Assembly (NCBI GenBank): GCA_003952965.2
Contig: CM025850.1
Span: 37,820,257 to 37,884,256 of the forward strand
Source: Morella rubra
Taxonomy: Eukaryota; Streptophyta; Magnoliopsida; Fagales; Myricaceae
Reading direction: 5' to 3'
DNA: 64,000 nucleotides
A program made the position numbers and the translations under genes. Of this stretch, positions 44,801-57,600 are shown piece by piece. A model generated the notes under the pieces. The model saw only the letters and a list, made by a program, of their open reading frames with translations, had not been told where the DNA came from and did no database searches. Position 1 is the first letter of the stretch, and each line of letters starts with the position of its first letter.

Positions 44801-45231
44801 GTGATCTATATCTGTCTCAGCCATGTTCTATCAATTTTATACATTTATGCTACTACTTCTGGAACCAAAAGTCTTATACATTAGTGCTCTCATGGACTGC
44901 TGATTTGATTCAATACAAAAAGTGGATCAACCATGCAACGCAACGTGCTATTTTGGGTGATGGCAACTTCAGAATATATGACTACAGAATAACAAATGCA
45001 CAAGCTGTCAATGCATGCAAATATCTTTAAACCATGGACAGCCATAGGCGATCGATACTTATTTCTTTCCTCTCTGTCCTTAGAGAGAGAGAGAGAGAGA
45101 GAGAACAAAATACCAACACTTACGGTAATGACCATACTGTTCTGGAGCCCACATCAATTTGCGCCATTGTTTGAATCATTGCTAAAGTAAGTTTCACTTG
45201 TGGCGGCAAGTATGCATGGCGTTACTTCAAG
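41887..45231 (-). pseudogene. D-alanine-D-alanine ligase-family gene, C-terminal part
   Basis: Eight exons on the minus strand: 45231-45124 (LEVTPCILAATSETYFSN), 44677-44433 (YSLVLRHTTEEVIAACIEA, WFTGFDIADEKPMRFSVEQW), 43909-43841 (VHGGIGEDGTLQALLEAEG), 43754-43690 (GPGVIPSKTCMDKVATSLAL), 43573-43401 (GVLTINNDVRKKEDLLN, CVKPARDGCSTGVARL), about 43246-43172 (DLAVYVKALEDCLPRIPSNS), 42612-42357 (FEPFIETDEIIVSSKAANE), 41932-41887 (GGTGINLTPPPMSII). This is the second ATP-grasp half of the plant protein like Arabidopsis At3g08840, which has two ligase domains. The terminal exons (normally ending near NTVPGMTPSTVLI) are missing, there is a frame slip before RTVWSLP and another at the 43.2-kb exon, whose donor is lost in an A run. 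Upstream exons may lie in the N gap. Confidence 0.88.
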
Positions 45232-45595
45232 CTGTAGGCACCAAAATTGCCAACTTAGATATTATATCATAATTGGGAATGCAAGTTGCCTACAACTGAA
45301 TACTTTGAAGCACAAGTCACTAACTAACGACCAAGAACAATTTCAAGGGAATTCATAGCCTAGCCTGCAAAAATTCCCTTTCATGCAGACTCATAACTAT
45401 GTAACATTTTGTCCATAAATCCCTCTGAAACATCTTATAGATTTTGCACCTATACCAGATGTAAGGATGACAATTCAAGCAAATGTGAAAAAATTTCAAG
45501 GTAGTATAAAAATTTGCATAAAAGTCAAGTTCAATGCTTACAAGTGTATCATGCCTACAGAGTCTAAAATACAAAAAGAAAAAATGGCCCAACAG

Positions 45596-46595
45596 NNNNN
45601 NNNNNNNNNNNNNNNNNNNNNNNNNNNNNNNNNNNNNNNNNNNNNNNNNNNNNNNNNNNNNNNNNNNNNNNNNNNNNNNNNNNNNNNNNNNNNNNNNNNN
45701 NNNNNNNNNNNNNNNNNNNNNNNNNNNNNNNNNNNNNNNNNNNNNNNNNNNNNNNNNNNNNNNNNNNNNNNNNNNNNNNNNNNNNNNNNNNNNNNNNNNN
45801 NNNNNNNNNNNNNNNNNNNNNNNNNNNNNNNNNNNNNNNNNNNNNNNNNNNNNNNNNNNNNNNNNNNNNNNNNNNNNNNNNNNNNNNNNNNNNNNNNNNN
45901 NNNNNNNNNNNNNNNNNNNNNNNNNNNNNNNNNNNNNNNNNNNNNNNNNNNNNNNNNNNNNNNNNNNNNNNNNNNNNNNNNNNNNNNNNNNNNNNNNNNN
46001 NNNNNNNNNNNNNNNNNNNNNNNNNNNNNNNNNNNNNNNNNNNNNNNNNNNNNNNNNNNNNNNNNNNNNNNNNNNNNNNNNNNNNNNNNNNNNNNNNNNN
46101 NNNNNNNNNNNNNNNNNNNNNNNNNNNNNNNNNNNNNNNNNNNNNNNNNNNNNNNNNNNNNNNNNNNNNNNNNNNNNNNNNNNNNNNNNNNNNNNNNNNN
46201 NNNNNNNNNNNNNNNNNNNNNNNNNNNNNNNNNNNNNNNNNNNNNNNNNNNNNNNNNNNNNNNNNNNNNNNNNNNNNNNNNNNNNNNNNNNNNNNNNNNN
46301 NNNNNNNNNNNNNNNNNNNNNNNNNNNNNNNNNNNNNNNNNNNNNNNNNNNNNNNNNNNNNNNNNNNNNNNNNNNNNNNNNNNNNNNNNNNNNNNNNNNN
46401 NNNNNNNNNNNNNNNNNNNNNNNNNNNNNNNNNNNNNNNNNNNNNNNNNNNNNNNNNNNNNNNNNNNNNNNNNNNNNNNNNNNNNNNNNNNNNNNNNNNN
46501 NNNNNNNNNNNNNNNNNNNNNNNNNNNNNNNNNNNNNNNNNNNNNNNNNNNNNNNNNNNNNNNNNNNNNNNNNNNNNNNNNNNNNNNNNNNNNNN
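45596..46595. other. Assembly gap, 1,000 N
   Basis: Exactly 1,000 undetermined bases, a conventional filler size, so the true distance is unknown. The flanks may not be adjacent or even correctly ordered. Confidence 0.99.
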
Positions 46596-47378
46596 TCTGA
46601 ATTATAATTTCGATACATTTCACTCTCTTAACTACCAACTGCGTAACTTTGTATACAGTTATTAACTTATAAGACAAAAATTTATAAAAGTTCCATTATT
46701 TGTAAGAGAGTATAGAATTTGGTTTAGTGAAATAATGATTTTACCCTCATAATTTTTTTGTCATCACATTTTTGTAGAGCTAAAATCTTCTTTCTACTAA
46801 ATTAAAGTATCTGTTTCAATCCGAATCAAGGGAGAGTGAAAGCCTACTTAAAATGTCACGAAATTGATAGTTTGAGATATAATGCATTTGTCACTGCTGT
46901 AATAATAGAAAAGCTGAAAGTGTACTTTTTCGTTTACGGTACTTTCAATACACACGTAAGAATTGATACGGTCTTTTGCTCTGGGTATATATAGAGCTGA
47001 ATGCGTCTGTGTGGTCTTGAAAGCTAAGAAGAGGCAGCTAAAGTCTCACCTATTTTGGGATCAGTGGAGTTGGAGATTTTAGCCGAAAAGCTTAATAATT
47101 CAAATTCATAGGGAACTCCTACTATTGACTCTTTGCTCTGAGATAACAATTCTTTGCTAAGATGAGTCGCGCGTGGCCAACCAACCCCCTATTTTGTCGT
47201 ACACACCAACTTAAGTATTTGTTTAATGGAGTAAAGGAAGTGGGGAGAAGATAGATGTCAAGTGGTCGATAGATAACTGATCGTTGAATTGACCGGAGGT
47301 GATAAGTTGTCGCCGGCCGGAGCAGCAAAAGGTCAAATATTCTTATCAACAAATCGCACGCGCGTCCTTAATAGTTTA
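46596..47378. other. Intergenic
   Basis: A TATA-like gtatatatagag at 46986 is followed by no coding frame. No exon of the ligase gene was recognised on this side of the gap. Confidence 0.4.
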
Positions 47379-47557
47379 GGGGTGTTTATTTGTTGAAATT
47401 TTAGAGAATATATTTAAAATTTTAAGAATTTTTTAAATAGTGAGATTTATTGAAATTTTTGAAATGTTTGAATGTATATATAGGTATTGAAAATTTTAAA
47501 GTATGTTTAGATTGTTAAAAATTTCGAGACGTTAAAATTTTAGATAAGTGAACGTTA
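47379..47557 (+). mobile_element. Short MITE-like repeat, copy 2
   Basis: Same order of blocks as 10270-10460 (tgtttatttgttgaaatttt, then aaaattttaagaatttttta). Possible ends are gggtgtttat and ttagataagtgaac. Confidence 0.45.
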
Positions 47558-47847
47558 TTCGCAAGCTGAACTCAAGTAATGATCTGCATTTTTAAGTCTT
47601 TACTTAATCAGACAGTAGGCCCGATTGACCCAGCCTAAAAACACCAGTATTACGGGCCACAACAGTACTTGTAAAAGGCATAGGAAAATTATTATTTCTC
47701 TTAAATATATATTTTTTGTTTGCACGGCTTGCAATGAGTTGGTTCTCAGTGGAAGTGGTTGACTTGATGTTCTTTCGTTTCTCTAAATAAGCAGTATTAG
47801 GATGGGCGGGGGAGAGAGACGGAGCCTATCAAATAGTGCTAGGGCAT

Positions 47848-47961
47848 AACCCTGAGCGTTAGCTCAGTGGTAACCTCCTCCCCTTAGGGAGGGTACTTCC
47901 GGGGTTCGACGCCCCTTATCCGCAGGCTATGCCTGCTGCCACTGTTGACAAAAAAAAAAAA
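47848..47961 (+). mobile_element. tRNA-derived SINE with perfect TSD
   Basis: A tRNA-like head has an A box (tagctcagtggt, about 47859) and a B box (ggttcgacgcc, about 47902), the internal RNA polymerase III promoter. A short tail ends in an A run. It is flanked by the perfect repeat aaatagtgctagggcat (47831-47847 and 47962-47978). It is 114 bp and mobilised by LINE machinery. The perfect 17-bp TSD suggests a young insertion. A real tRNA gene is excluded by the poly(A) tail and TSD and by poor stem pairing after the A box. Confidence 0.9.
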
Positions 47962-47978
47962 AAATAGTGCTAGGGCAT

Positions 47979-49019
47979 GAACGTGCTAATTATTCTGATT
48001 AAAAGGAAGGGGGAAGATTATTGTGTCTAATGGGTCTTAAACTACTGGTCATTGCCTTGATCGAGCCTATCATTACAAAGGGTTAACAAATCAAATTCAA
48101 ATGGTACAATAAGAATGGTAACCCAACTAGTTTAGAAGTTTATGGATTAAACCTCTCACTTTGAAAATTAATTGCACTTACATAGAACCGTGGTGACAGT
48201 CTCTCTTCTCATAGCTGATAACTATGGTTCAAGATAAAATTAAATTTTAATGCCAGATAGACTGTTGAAATATGGCAAAACGGATAGTTTCAAGTGTCAT
48301 AGATTTACGACCCAAGTTATAGATTGCAAGAATTGTGGCATGCATGTTCAGTTGACCTTAGAGTTGGTTGTGGGTGGTGAATCATGAGAGGAGGTCACGT
48401 GGGCCAACTATAAATCTTTGCCTAATCAATTGAAGGGAGTGGGTGCGTGGGCTATGAAACAACTGGTCAATCACTCGAAAGGAGCCGATCAGACTGTTAG
48501 AGCAGGGAAGGTTGCGTACAAACTAGCCTCAACAAATGGAGATCAGCTAAAGCCATTTCAAAAATAAAAAATTTATTTCGAGCGTTGAGTATAGATTTTG
48601 TTATCTTTTGTATATGAGGTAATATAATAGGAAAAAAAAAAAAGATCATTGTAAGAAAATTTGGACAATAATAATATAAATAAAGACAAAAATTTTAGAA
48701 GAGAGAGATAAAGAAAAGTAAAAAAGACAATTTAAAAAAGAAGAAGGGAAAGAATTTTTTTAAAAAATAAAAAAAGACACTATTTTTTCTTTTAAAAATT
48801 AGACTGTCCGCTTATAAATTAATTATTCCATCTCTCACGTTTTTTTCTTTCTCTCATGTTTATTTCTCCAAAAATTTTGGGTGAGACCCTTTTCAATATT
48901 GCTGCCAATTTTACCCTTATATTAAAATAAAAATTACAAAAAATTGAAATTTTGCCTTGTATGAAAAAAAAATTGCAAAAGTTTGGTGGGGCCATGTCCC
49001 CCCCCGGAGCTTCGTCCAT
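47979..49019. other. Intergenic with a C-run repeat remnant
   Basis: Mostly AT-rich. 48870-49018 (aaaattttgggtgagaccc to ggggccatgtcccccccc) looks like a dispersed repeat remnant, similar in style to 11440-11500 and 28690-28790, but no family is assigned. Confidence 0.4.
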
Positions 49020-49145
49020 GGAGATGTAAACCTCGGGAGAGAGTCTCTAGTCTATCGCGGCAAGATATGGACAAACAATGGAGAGAACTGATCGGTTCCG
49101 CAGCCTACCTCTAGCAGAGATCGTAAATAGTTTGAATAACTAGTT
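49020..49145 (-). pseudogene. LRR remnant of a resistance gene
   Basis: The minus strand retains DRLETLSRG and the bases ggttccgcagc and gagagagtctctagtct in the same order as the LRR remnant at 63135-63230 (IRLETLSHG). It marks the left limit of the NB-LRR-derived region. Confidence 0.65.
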
Positions 49146-49689
49146 CACTTATATAGGGCCAACCAAGAGGCAGAAAATGCGACTTTCTCAACAGACACCC
49201 CTGTTAAGGTACCACACTGGTCCTCCGATGGTTATTGCGACCAAAAAGAAACGGCAAAGCAATAGGATGGTCTAATCTGGGAATCTCCAAATGCAGCAAA
49301 AACAAAAAAGAATATATAATTTGAAAAGATCATAAAAATTTATGGATATGAAGAAATCTCATCCGAGCATATCTGCTCATCATGAAATTTGAATTGTACA
49401 AAAATTACATCAAGTAGATAGCTCCTTCATTCACCTTATACTATAGAGCAACAGTGTACATTGAAGAAGAATTATGAGCAATTCAATTTGATGCGTGAGG
49501 ACACCAGAAATTCAAAAAAAAAAAAAAAGGGGGGGGGATATAGCCAATTGCCAATTCGGGTGCTGATGAATTGGAAACCTGGGCAGGCATCTGCTGATAC
49601 TCCCATTAGAAGAAAATCAAAAGAACTAGAGATCCGTTTTCTTTATCTGAATGGCTCTTTTAATCACAATCCTATTACTGTTTCATTGA
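49146..49689. other. Intergenic within the resistance-gene cluster
   Basis: Contains an A run then G run (49516-49539). Nothing else recognised. Confidence 0.4.
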
Positions 49690-51250
49690 AGTAAACTAAA
49701 TAAAATGTCATCTCTTTTTTACAAGAAAATCCTCATTCTCGGTATGCCGATCAACTTCAAGACAAATGAAGGCAAACAATGTTCTTGGGATGCAATACCA
49801 ATAGAGTTCCAAGCACATGGTTGAATCATCATGTTATAGCTATCAAACTTCATATATGCCCCAGCATGTAACTAAAAACTTTCCTGCAGGCAATTCGACA
49901 CATGAGGTAGTGCTTGAGACGTATGTTTTACATAAGCACTTAAACTTTAATTTTTTACCCTAACAGAAAGGACAACCTTTTTGAAATTGTTGAGGCAGTC
50001 AGTTCCCTGCTCTCTCACGCATATTGGTGGTCTTTGCCATCTCATCTGAAAAAGGAAAGTCAAATGGAGTCAATATATATATAAAAAGCTCCAACATGGA
50101 CCCTACATAGAAGATTATAAAAGAGTGTCAACTCCAACTAATATATACAAAATGACAAGCTCATGCAGTTAAATCAATATCCAAAGTAGGCACCTTTAAT
50201 ATTTTTAGCCTTGAAAAAACAACAAGAAAAGGATGACTTTCGAAGCATATAATTATAAGAAATAACTCTTATGTCTTCTCCATCTGAGAGCACTGTGTTT
50301 TAATTGTTATTTTAGCTTCAGTGTAAGAGCACTGAAGTAAGAAGACATTAAAGTGAAAGAATTATCATGCACAAGATGAAGCTAACTTTGCTACAAAATT
50401 CCCCTTTTAAAATTCTTAGTCATAGGAGCCAACTAAATTGAATTGAATCCCTGCAAAACAATTAGTTGGTACAATGAATCATGGGATTGGTAATGACACT
50501 TGTATGTTGTCTACAGTCAGGCCACTCACATTAATCTGATGAAGGCCTTCTCACCAACTTAATCTCTGCCTTGTCTGGAGTTCACAAAAAGCAACGAAAA
50601 TAAGAAGTTAACAAAAAATTGAAGATATCCAATTCACAGGTTTTGGAGTTTCTTTAGATAAGAGATAATTATCTAAAAACTATTAAACATGCGAATAACT
50701 GCCAACTGGTTTTACAAGCAAGACACGTACAAGTGAGATAATCAAATAACTGATTAGAATTGCAACATCATAATGTGAATCTATTCTTCCGAAGGAGGCA
50801 TAGAGCCTCAAAATTAGGCACCATATAAAAAGAAAACCGTTGTGATTTGGCAGTTCTCTTAAGGGGTAACAGAACCGTGTATAACAGAAATAAAACTACA
50901 CAAATTAAAGAAACCACACGTGTAGAATCTTGCAAAAATTTTGGAGGGCTGAGAGTGATATCTAATGATTCTTTTGGTTTTGTTCGTTGGAAAAGTATAA
51001 CTATTTCAAGTAGTTAAGAACTCAGAAAGATGGTGTGGTATTCCACTAGTCAAGGTAACAGGTACCAGTAACCAACGAACAGAAACCTTGCAACTTTTGG
51101 TGCCAGAGTCTGTTCCTCCCTCCTCGATCTCCTCCTCAATTTCCAACTCTTTCTCCCGATATTTCTGAAATTATTATGTATGGCGACAAATTCTAGTAGA
51201 GAAGGGCAAAACGGAATGAAAGGAAACATACAATCACTGTTTAGCTGTTT
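49690..51250 (-). repeat. Duplicated resistance-gene 3'-flank block A
   Basis: Non-coding DNA matching block C (60800-62900) in order: aaatcctcattctc, ccaagcacatggttgaatca, caggccactcacatt, gttttggagttt, gaataactgccaactggtt, and at the end tttctgaaattatntatgg. Copies are diverged. Short exon-like or intron sequence of the NB-LRR family may be embedded. Confidence 0.65.
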
Positions 51251-52270
51251 ACTTGTAGCAACAATTGCAGTGCTTAAGACTTTCTCATAAACTGTCTTCC
51301 TGTCCCATAACTTTTCTGTTCGTCAACCATTTCTGCAGTTGAACAAAGTAATTCTGTGACAGAGAAGAGAGAATCTTTAAAGCAAAATAGCAAAGATTCC
51401 ATCCTCTTTTTATTGGAAATCCTCATACCTAGGATGCAAAAGTTCTGAAGTTCCAAGCACCTGGTTAAATCATCATGTTATAGCTATGAGCTTCATATAT
51501 GATCCACCATGTGAACTAGATCTTTCCTGCAAGCTTCGGCAGAAGAGGTAGTGCTTGAGAGTTGAGATCATGTATGTTTTACATTAGCAGCAATCTAGAA
51601 AGAACAAAAAACATACTTTTAAGGAGAAAGTATTAAATCAGCTACCAAATGCCACCTTTAGAATCTTCGTCAAGACTCACAGGAGCCAAGTGAATTGAAT
51701 TACGTCCCTGCCAAACAATTAGTCCATACACCATGAATCATGAGATTGACAATCACACTCATATGCTTTATAGTAAGTTGAAATTTGAAATAAATAATTG
51801 CCCAAAATTCTGATATTAAACTGTTGTCTATTGTAGTACGTAATTCTCACCTGGGCCTAGCTTTTGGAATAAGGAATCAGATGAGTGATGAGAAGCTAAG
51901 TACATATACATGTACATCAAGTGAAATGAAAGAGGCCAATTTAAAGACCTGGATTGGTACCTGATTCAATGGAGCCTTTAGAGTGTGACTGGGTTCCTCC
52001 CTCCACAAATTCATCTTCTTCTCATTCTTCCATATCTTTATACATTCTCCCTATATTTCTGAAATTATATATGGCGTCAAATTCGAAGGGAGAAGGGGAA
52101 AAAAACAAAAGGAAACAGATAATCACTATATAGTTGTTTACTTGAAGGAAAAATTGCAGTGCCTTAGATTTTCTCATAAACTCCGACTACCTGTCCTTCA
52201 ACCATTTCTCTGATGATCAAAGTAATTCTATGAGACTGTACACCATTATAAGTTAGTAGCTTACATATGG
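51251..52270 (-). repeat. Duplicated resistance-gene 3'-flank block B
   Basis: Shares with block A aatcctcatacctaggatg-type sequence and ttccaagcacctggttaaat. With block C it shares an almost identical stretch around acgtccctgccaaacaatta and catgagattgacaatcacac (51705-51780 against 62130-62210), and gacctggattggtacctgat (51947 against 62727). Confidence 0.7.
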
Positions 52271-52319
52271 CTCTCGTCGTCTTTAGATTCGAGGCCTTCG
52301 ATGTCAGAGCCGATTGCTC

Positions 52320-53470
52320 CTGTTAGGGAATAATCTTGATTGGCTTTACTTCATATGTAATTGAGTTTTAATTCCTAAGATATCAAGGTGTTATGAAGCT
52401 TCTGTGAAGAATTGAAGATAGCAGTAAAAATAAGTTTTTCCTCAGAAATGTAAAGTCAGCTGGAAGTCAGATACAAGTCAGACAGAATCGAGATTTGAAG
52501 CACTGCTATAACGTATTTTAGTTAGACCGTTTCTAACTAATTAAAGGACTCCAAGAAGACCTAGAAGGCCTCGAAACTTCCACCTTTAGTCTTGTATTAC
52601 CCTCGGCATATAACTCCATTATTTTATTATTATTATTTAACTTAGAAAAATTCAGATCTTGAACTTTCAACAAAAAAACCTCTCTAGAGACTCTGTGATT
52701 TTTCTTAACCATTGTTATGAGAACTAAGGATGAAACCTTGAGATCTATCCCCTCTCATTAGGTTCTTAGTTCCAGATTTGATCACTATTGTATTTCCCCA
52801 AAAGAATTTCTAGATCTTCTGAAGTTGCTGAAAATTTTGAAGGTTCAAGTGCCCTGTTCATGAAGTTGCTGTTGTTGTTAGTTCACAATGGAGGATGGCA
52901 AGGTAAAGACAACGAAGTAAAGATTCTTAGCTTTTTGAATGGATGAAAGGTTCTCAATCCCTGCTATAGAGCATATCTGAATGTTGTATTTCGGGTAAGA
53001 AAAAAAGAGTGTTAGATTAGGAATTTAGGTATTATTGAGTCTATGGATCACCTTGTATTTTTGAGTTTGAAAAGCAAGTAAAATCTTTCCCCGGCCTACA
53101 GGCCCATAGAGTTTTTGTCTCTTGGAATTTGTTTCCAAGAGATTTTCTCTTCGTAACCAAAGATTGGTGTCTTTATGTGGTGATTGATTAGTTTATATTA
53201 TTTTTTATTAATTGTTAATAATCGTTGAACAGCACGCTGAGAATTGTTAAGTGTTCTTGGCTATAAAGAATCTTAGATTTTGATTTTGATTTACATAATT
53301 TATATTCTGCTGTGATAAATTGTGTTGGTAGTAATTTTCATATTGAAATTACTGATATGTTCTTGTGAAGTTTTTGCAGAAATTTGAGTTAAGTTTAAAA
53401 AGTTACAAGAAAAGTAGAACCTATTCACCCCCCCCCCCCCCCCTCCCCTCCCCTCCCTCTAGGTCGCTAG
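52320..53470 (+). mobile_element. Copia-type solo LTR-like fossil
   Basis: Starts TG (tgttagggaataatc), is about 1.1 kb, non-coding, and ends in a region with acctattcacccc and a long C run, the phrase typical of the 3' part of plant Copia LTRs. No internal region follows, so it may be a solo LTR. It interrupts the resistance-gene-derived DNA. Confidence 0.55.
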
Positions 53471-54613
53471 TGTTGGTTTGAGTCTTAAATCATTTTGTTC
53501 AGCTCTCCAATGCTCCACCTAAATTCTTTGACAGAAAAACATAACACCTAATATGTAAAAATAGTTTGAACAAAGAAATAACAGAGTATTAAATTTGAAT
53601 CGGACTAAAGAGAATCCGAACAAACTGCAGATGGAAAAATTACGATTCAAAATCCAAAATTGATCCCAATCAATTTATCAACTCAAGCTCAATAGATAGA
53701 CAGATCTAACTTTTCCAGCTCTTCTTCAATATGCTTACTTTTCTCCTCTGCAGTTCTTCCATGATCTTTCTATCAAAGTTAAAGATTGTATATAAAATTG
53801 CAAAATCTTATGTTATTGTTAAATTTACCATGTAATACCACTTCATTTCGATAAACAATCACATTTTTGCATGGTAACCAAACACGATCAATCACCTTCC
53901 CATTCTCAAATGATGCACCTAAACAAATATCAGAAACAGCTAATGAAATTTCAACCCAAAAAGGTGTAATCAAACTCATACCAAAAATCCTTTTTTTTGT
54001 ATGTCTTTGTAATAGTTGCACCTACGTCCGGTACCTCTACATTGGGCTGCATAGTGGGCTTCCTGTGCATCCTCTAGCCCAACATCTCCTTCATCGACTA
54101 TAATGCAGTTTAATTGGCTCTAGCATTCTCCTTCTCCTTTAATGCTCCTCTTTCTGCCTAGACGATCTGACTCCATTATTGAAAGTCCTCAACGGCTGAT
54201 AATGGCTCTCCTTGTTCTTGGATTCGTGGCATTCGTCCCTCCTTGATGCCTTCCCCAATTTTCTCTTTCTCTTCTTCTACATCCTCATCCTTTCTTCTGA
54301 TATTTGAAAGATTATATATATGGCATCAAATTAACTCCAGCCAATCAGAAGAAAATTACAAAAAAAAAGGTATTCAATGATTATTTATTTACTTTAGCAA
54401 ACATTGCTGCGCCTCAGATTTCGTAATGAACTCCGACGACAAAGTTCCTATCCCAAACTTGTTTTATTCTTCAACCATTATTGAATCTGGAATTTAGCAT
54501 CCAAACAATAGAGTAAGAGAGCAAGGAAAAAGAAAATTGAAGGGGAAGAACTTGGTACTTGATTTCCAATGAAGGTTTAAGATTATGATAAAATGATGGG
54601 TTAAGTACCTAGA
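53471..54613. other. Resistance-gene 3' flank and unidentified frame
   Basis: 54230-54480 contains another copy of the flank motif (cctccttgatg...gatatttgaaagattatata), as in blocks A-C. An 80-codon minus-strand frame at 53779-54021 reads FWVEISLAVSDICLGASFEN and then VIDRVWLPCKNVIVYRNEVV. It looks protein-like but I do not recognise it. Confidence 0.4.
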
Positions 54614-57600
54614 CTAAGAATTCTCATCGAGCTCGAACCTTGGGATGTGAGCAATCTTGGGCCAGTCCTCACCTGTCTCTCTCTTGCATCTTGGGGATAA
54701 GATGGCACAATAATCAATCTTCAGCGTCTGCAAGGACGTTAATCGACGCATTCCTTCAGGCAGTGATGCCAAACTAGGACAGTCTCTAATTTGTCAAGTC
54801 TTCAAGTGATGTTCCAGTTTGTGAATCCACTCTGGAAGAGCTGAATCCAAAATACCTCTGATAGCTGTTGTCGTAGAGTGGTAAGATGCTGAAGCCCCGG
54901 CACCAGGAACTCTAGTTTTGGAAGAGAATCAAGTTTCAAAGAGCGGAGGCTCGTAAGCATTGCCATTTGTCCCATCTTATCATTGCCTAGAATCATTGCA
55001 GATTCCAGCTTTGAAGTGCAGTGAGGTGTTGTATCCCTCGAGGAGAGAGATTGCAGGCTATAGCAGACCATATGACATTACTTTATTTTCCACTGAGAGT
55101 TCAATGAGGTTCCTCAACCTTGTCTGTCCGCAATAGATAATAGGTAATACGCTTCAATTTCTGAGCTTTAAATGAGGAGGCGATTGCTGTTGAGGATTAA
55201 AACATACATCATCATCGTCTGTTGCACTGCTTCCAGCTGGCATTCCACATGTATAAATTTTCTTCGAGATGTGGAAATGTTGGAGTTCAACATAAGGCAT
55301 TTTGGACCTCCCAAGATGATGTCGAGGAAATGAAGGGATCAAAGGCTGCTCCGATGAGTTATTGAAGGGATCCCTCTCCATTAAGTTTTCGATTTCGAGG
55401 GTATCCCTCTCTTCAGAGATGGAAACCCTGTAATTTTAGACAAGTGGTTGAAGAAGCAAGAGAACATAAGTTGCATCACCATTGTCCACCATTGTATATA
55501 CTCCAAATCAACCAAATTTTGAAGAGAAAGACTTCTCAACGGTGGCAAAGGCAGTTTCCGCATTCCTCAACGGTTCAAATATTGTAAATTTCGACACGTC
55601 GATTCCAAGTCAACAAGATTTGCTTTTTAAGATTTGGATGAGTGACAAAATTTCCTCACGAAACGTACTCTTCGATAATACGTCACGCTTGGAAGAAGGA
55701 AGAGTAAGCTTTTTAAGATTTGGATCGAGGTTAAAGCCCTCCCATAACTTTCCTCACCGACAAGTACTTTCGATATTATAGCCGAACACCCACTCTAAAT
55801 CAAAGACTGAAAATATGTGAAGATTTTCCTTTAAATCGGCATATAAGCAAACTGCCATATTCTAAGATGCAGGTTGACTTTCATGTTGAATTCAAGCCTT
55901 CAATCACCAAGTTTCTTCGCAGATTATTTGGCCGCTTCAGTTCGTAATAAATAATTAGATTAGAACCTCCAAAGCTGTCTACAAATTCGACAGTGTCTGA
56001 AGATTAAACATTTCCCCCATAACTGGCATATGAGTCACGGGGACAGTTCAATCTCAAGTGCCTGAGTTGACCGATGTCTTTATGCAATTCGAAGTTTACT
56101 AAACCGTTGAGGCTTAATGTCTGAAGCTGGAAAAACCTGGTTATTGGAATTAGCTTTCTAATAGAATCATTGTTAGACAGATCTTAAAAAAAATAAAAAA
56201 AAAAAAAAAATATCAATTTTTTTTAATTACTGAGGAGGCTTACGAGTCAATCCATACATTCCAAACCCAAGAAGCGTCCAGAACTCACATCCAATGCACG
56301 CAAGAACTTCAAACTATCACAGGTTGACAAATAATTGGTCCGATTGTCGTAATTATGCTGTCGCAAATACCGAGGGGATGGAAGCTGGAAAATAATTGTT
56401 CGCATCCTATTTTCTTTAAAATTTGGGACTACACGAGGAGGCTTACGATCATCAATCCAGAAATGGCGAGCTTTCACATCAATGGCTTCCTTCTCACAAT
56501 CAAAGGTTGTGATCAATGATCCTGCTACGGATACAGCAAGATCATGCATGAGGTCATGCATTTTGCAACTGATTACATCACAGTACTTATCTAATTAGCT
56601 GTTCTTGAAAGAAACGACCTCCAAAGTAAATCCTAAAATACCATTTCCAACATCTTTCAAAGCATTGTCTTGATCTGATAAATGATAAAGCCTTGTGCCG
56701 TCCAAGTTTAACAAGGATTATTTAGGAATAAGGGAATCCTTGGGAAACAAACTACAGTAAGCAAAACAAGGCTTCAAATGTGGGGGCAGTTTATCATAAC
56801 TCAGCTTAAGAGTTGGTAAGATGTCATTTTGTTTTATTTTTAGAAGTTCATTGGTCTTGAAAGACAACCACTCTGTTTCTGAGTTTCTCAAGTACAATAG
56901 CCTCCCAATTATCCTTATGGCAAGAGGGACACCTACGCATTTTTCTAGAATCTCCTTTCCAATTGCCACAATTCTTGAATTCTCTGGCTCCTCTCCTTTC
57001 TCAAATGCCATTTGCTTAAATAAACACCAAGAGGCATCTTCATCTAAGCCCCTTAATGAATATTGTTTAGCTGCCCGAGCAATCTTGGCAACTTTTTCAG
57101 TGCGTGTGGTCACTAATATTCTACTCCCTCTTGCTCCACCCACTAATAGTGTTTTCAAGCTCATCCATTTTTCACTATCCTCGTTCCACAAATCATCCAG
57201 CACAAGAAAGTATTTCTTTCCGTCAATTTCTTTCTTAAGATCAGCTACCAATGTCTCCATTACAGTAGTTTCCGGTTTCTTTTTCGTTGCCAATTCTAAC
57301 ATCTCTTCAACAATTTTTTGAACCTCAAAATTGTCAGAGACACATACCCACATTTTTACTTCAAAACTCCCTTTGATTTTTTCATCATTGAATATGTGTT
57401 TTGCTAGCGTAGTCTTTCCTAATCCTCCGATGCCAACAATGGCAAGGATTGAAACATTCTCCTCAATGTTGGAGTCCATCAGGAGTTCTATAACTGCCTT
57501 CTTATCATCCTCTCTGCCAATGACTTCTTCCCCAACTACACAGGAATGACTATCATTCCACTTCTTATTGCTAAGCGCCCCTGTCTGATCTACATTACGT

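Noticed and set aside
45353-46677. Frames of 357-421 codons
   Set aside because: They consist almost entirely of the N gap and have no meaning.
47848-47920. tRNA gene
   Set aside because: A and B boxes are present, but the A tail and perfect TSD show a SINE and the cloverleaf does not pair well.
56821-57549. Plus-strand frames of 72-166 codons
   Set aside because: Antisense shadows of the NB-ARC coding sequence.
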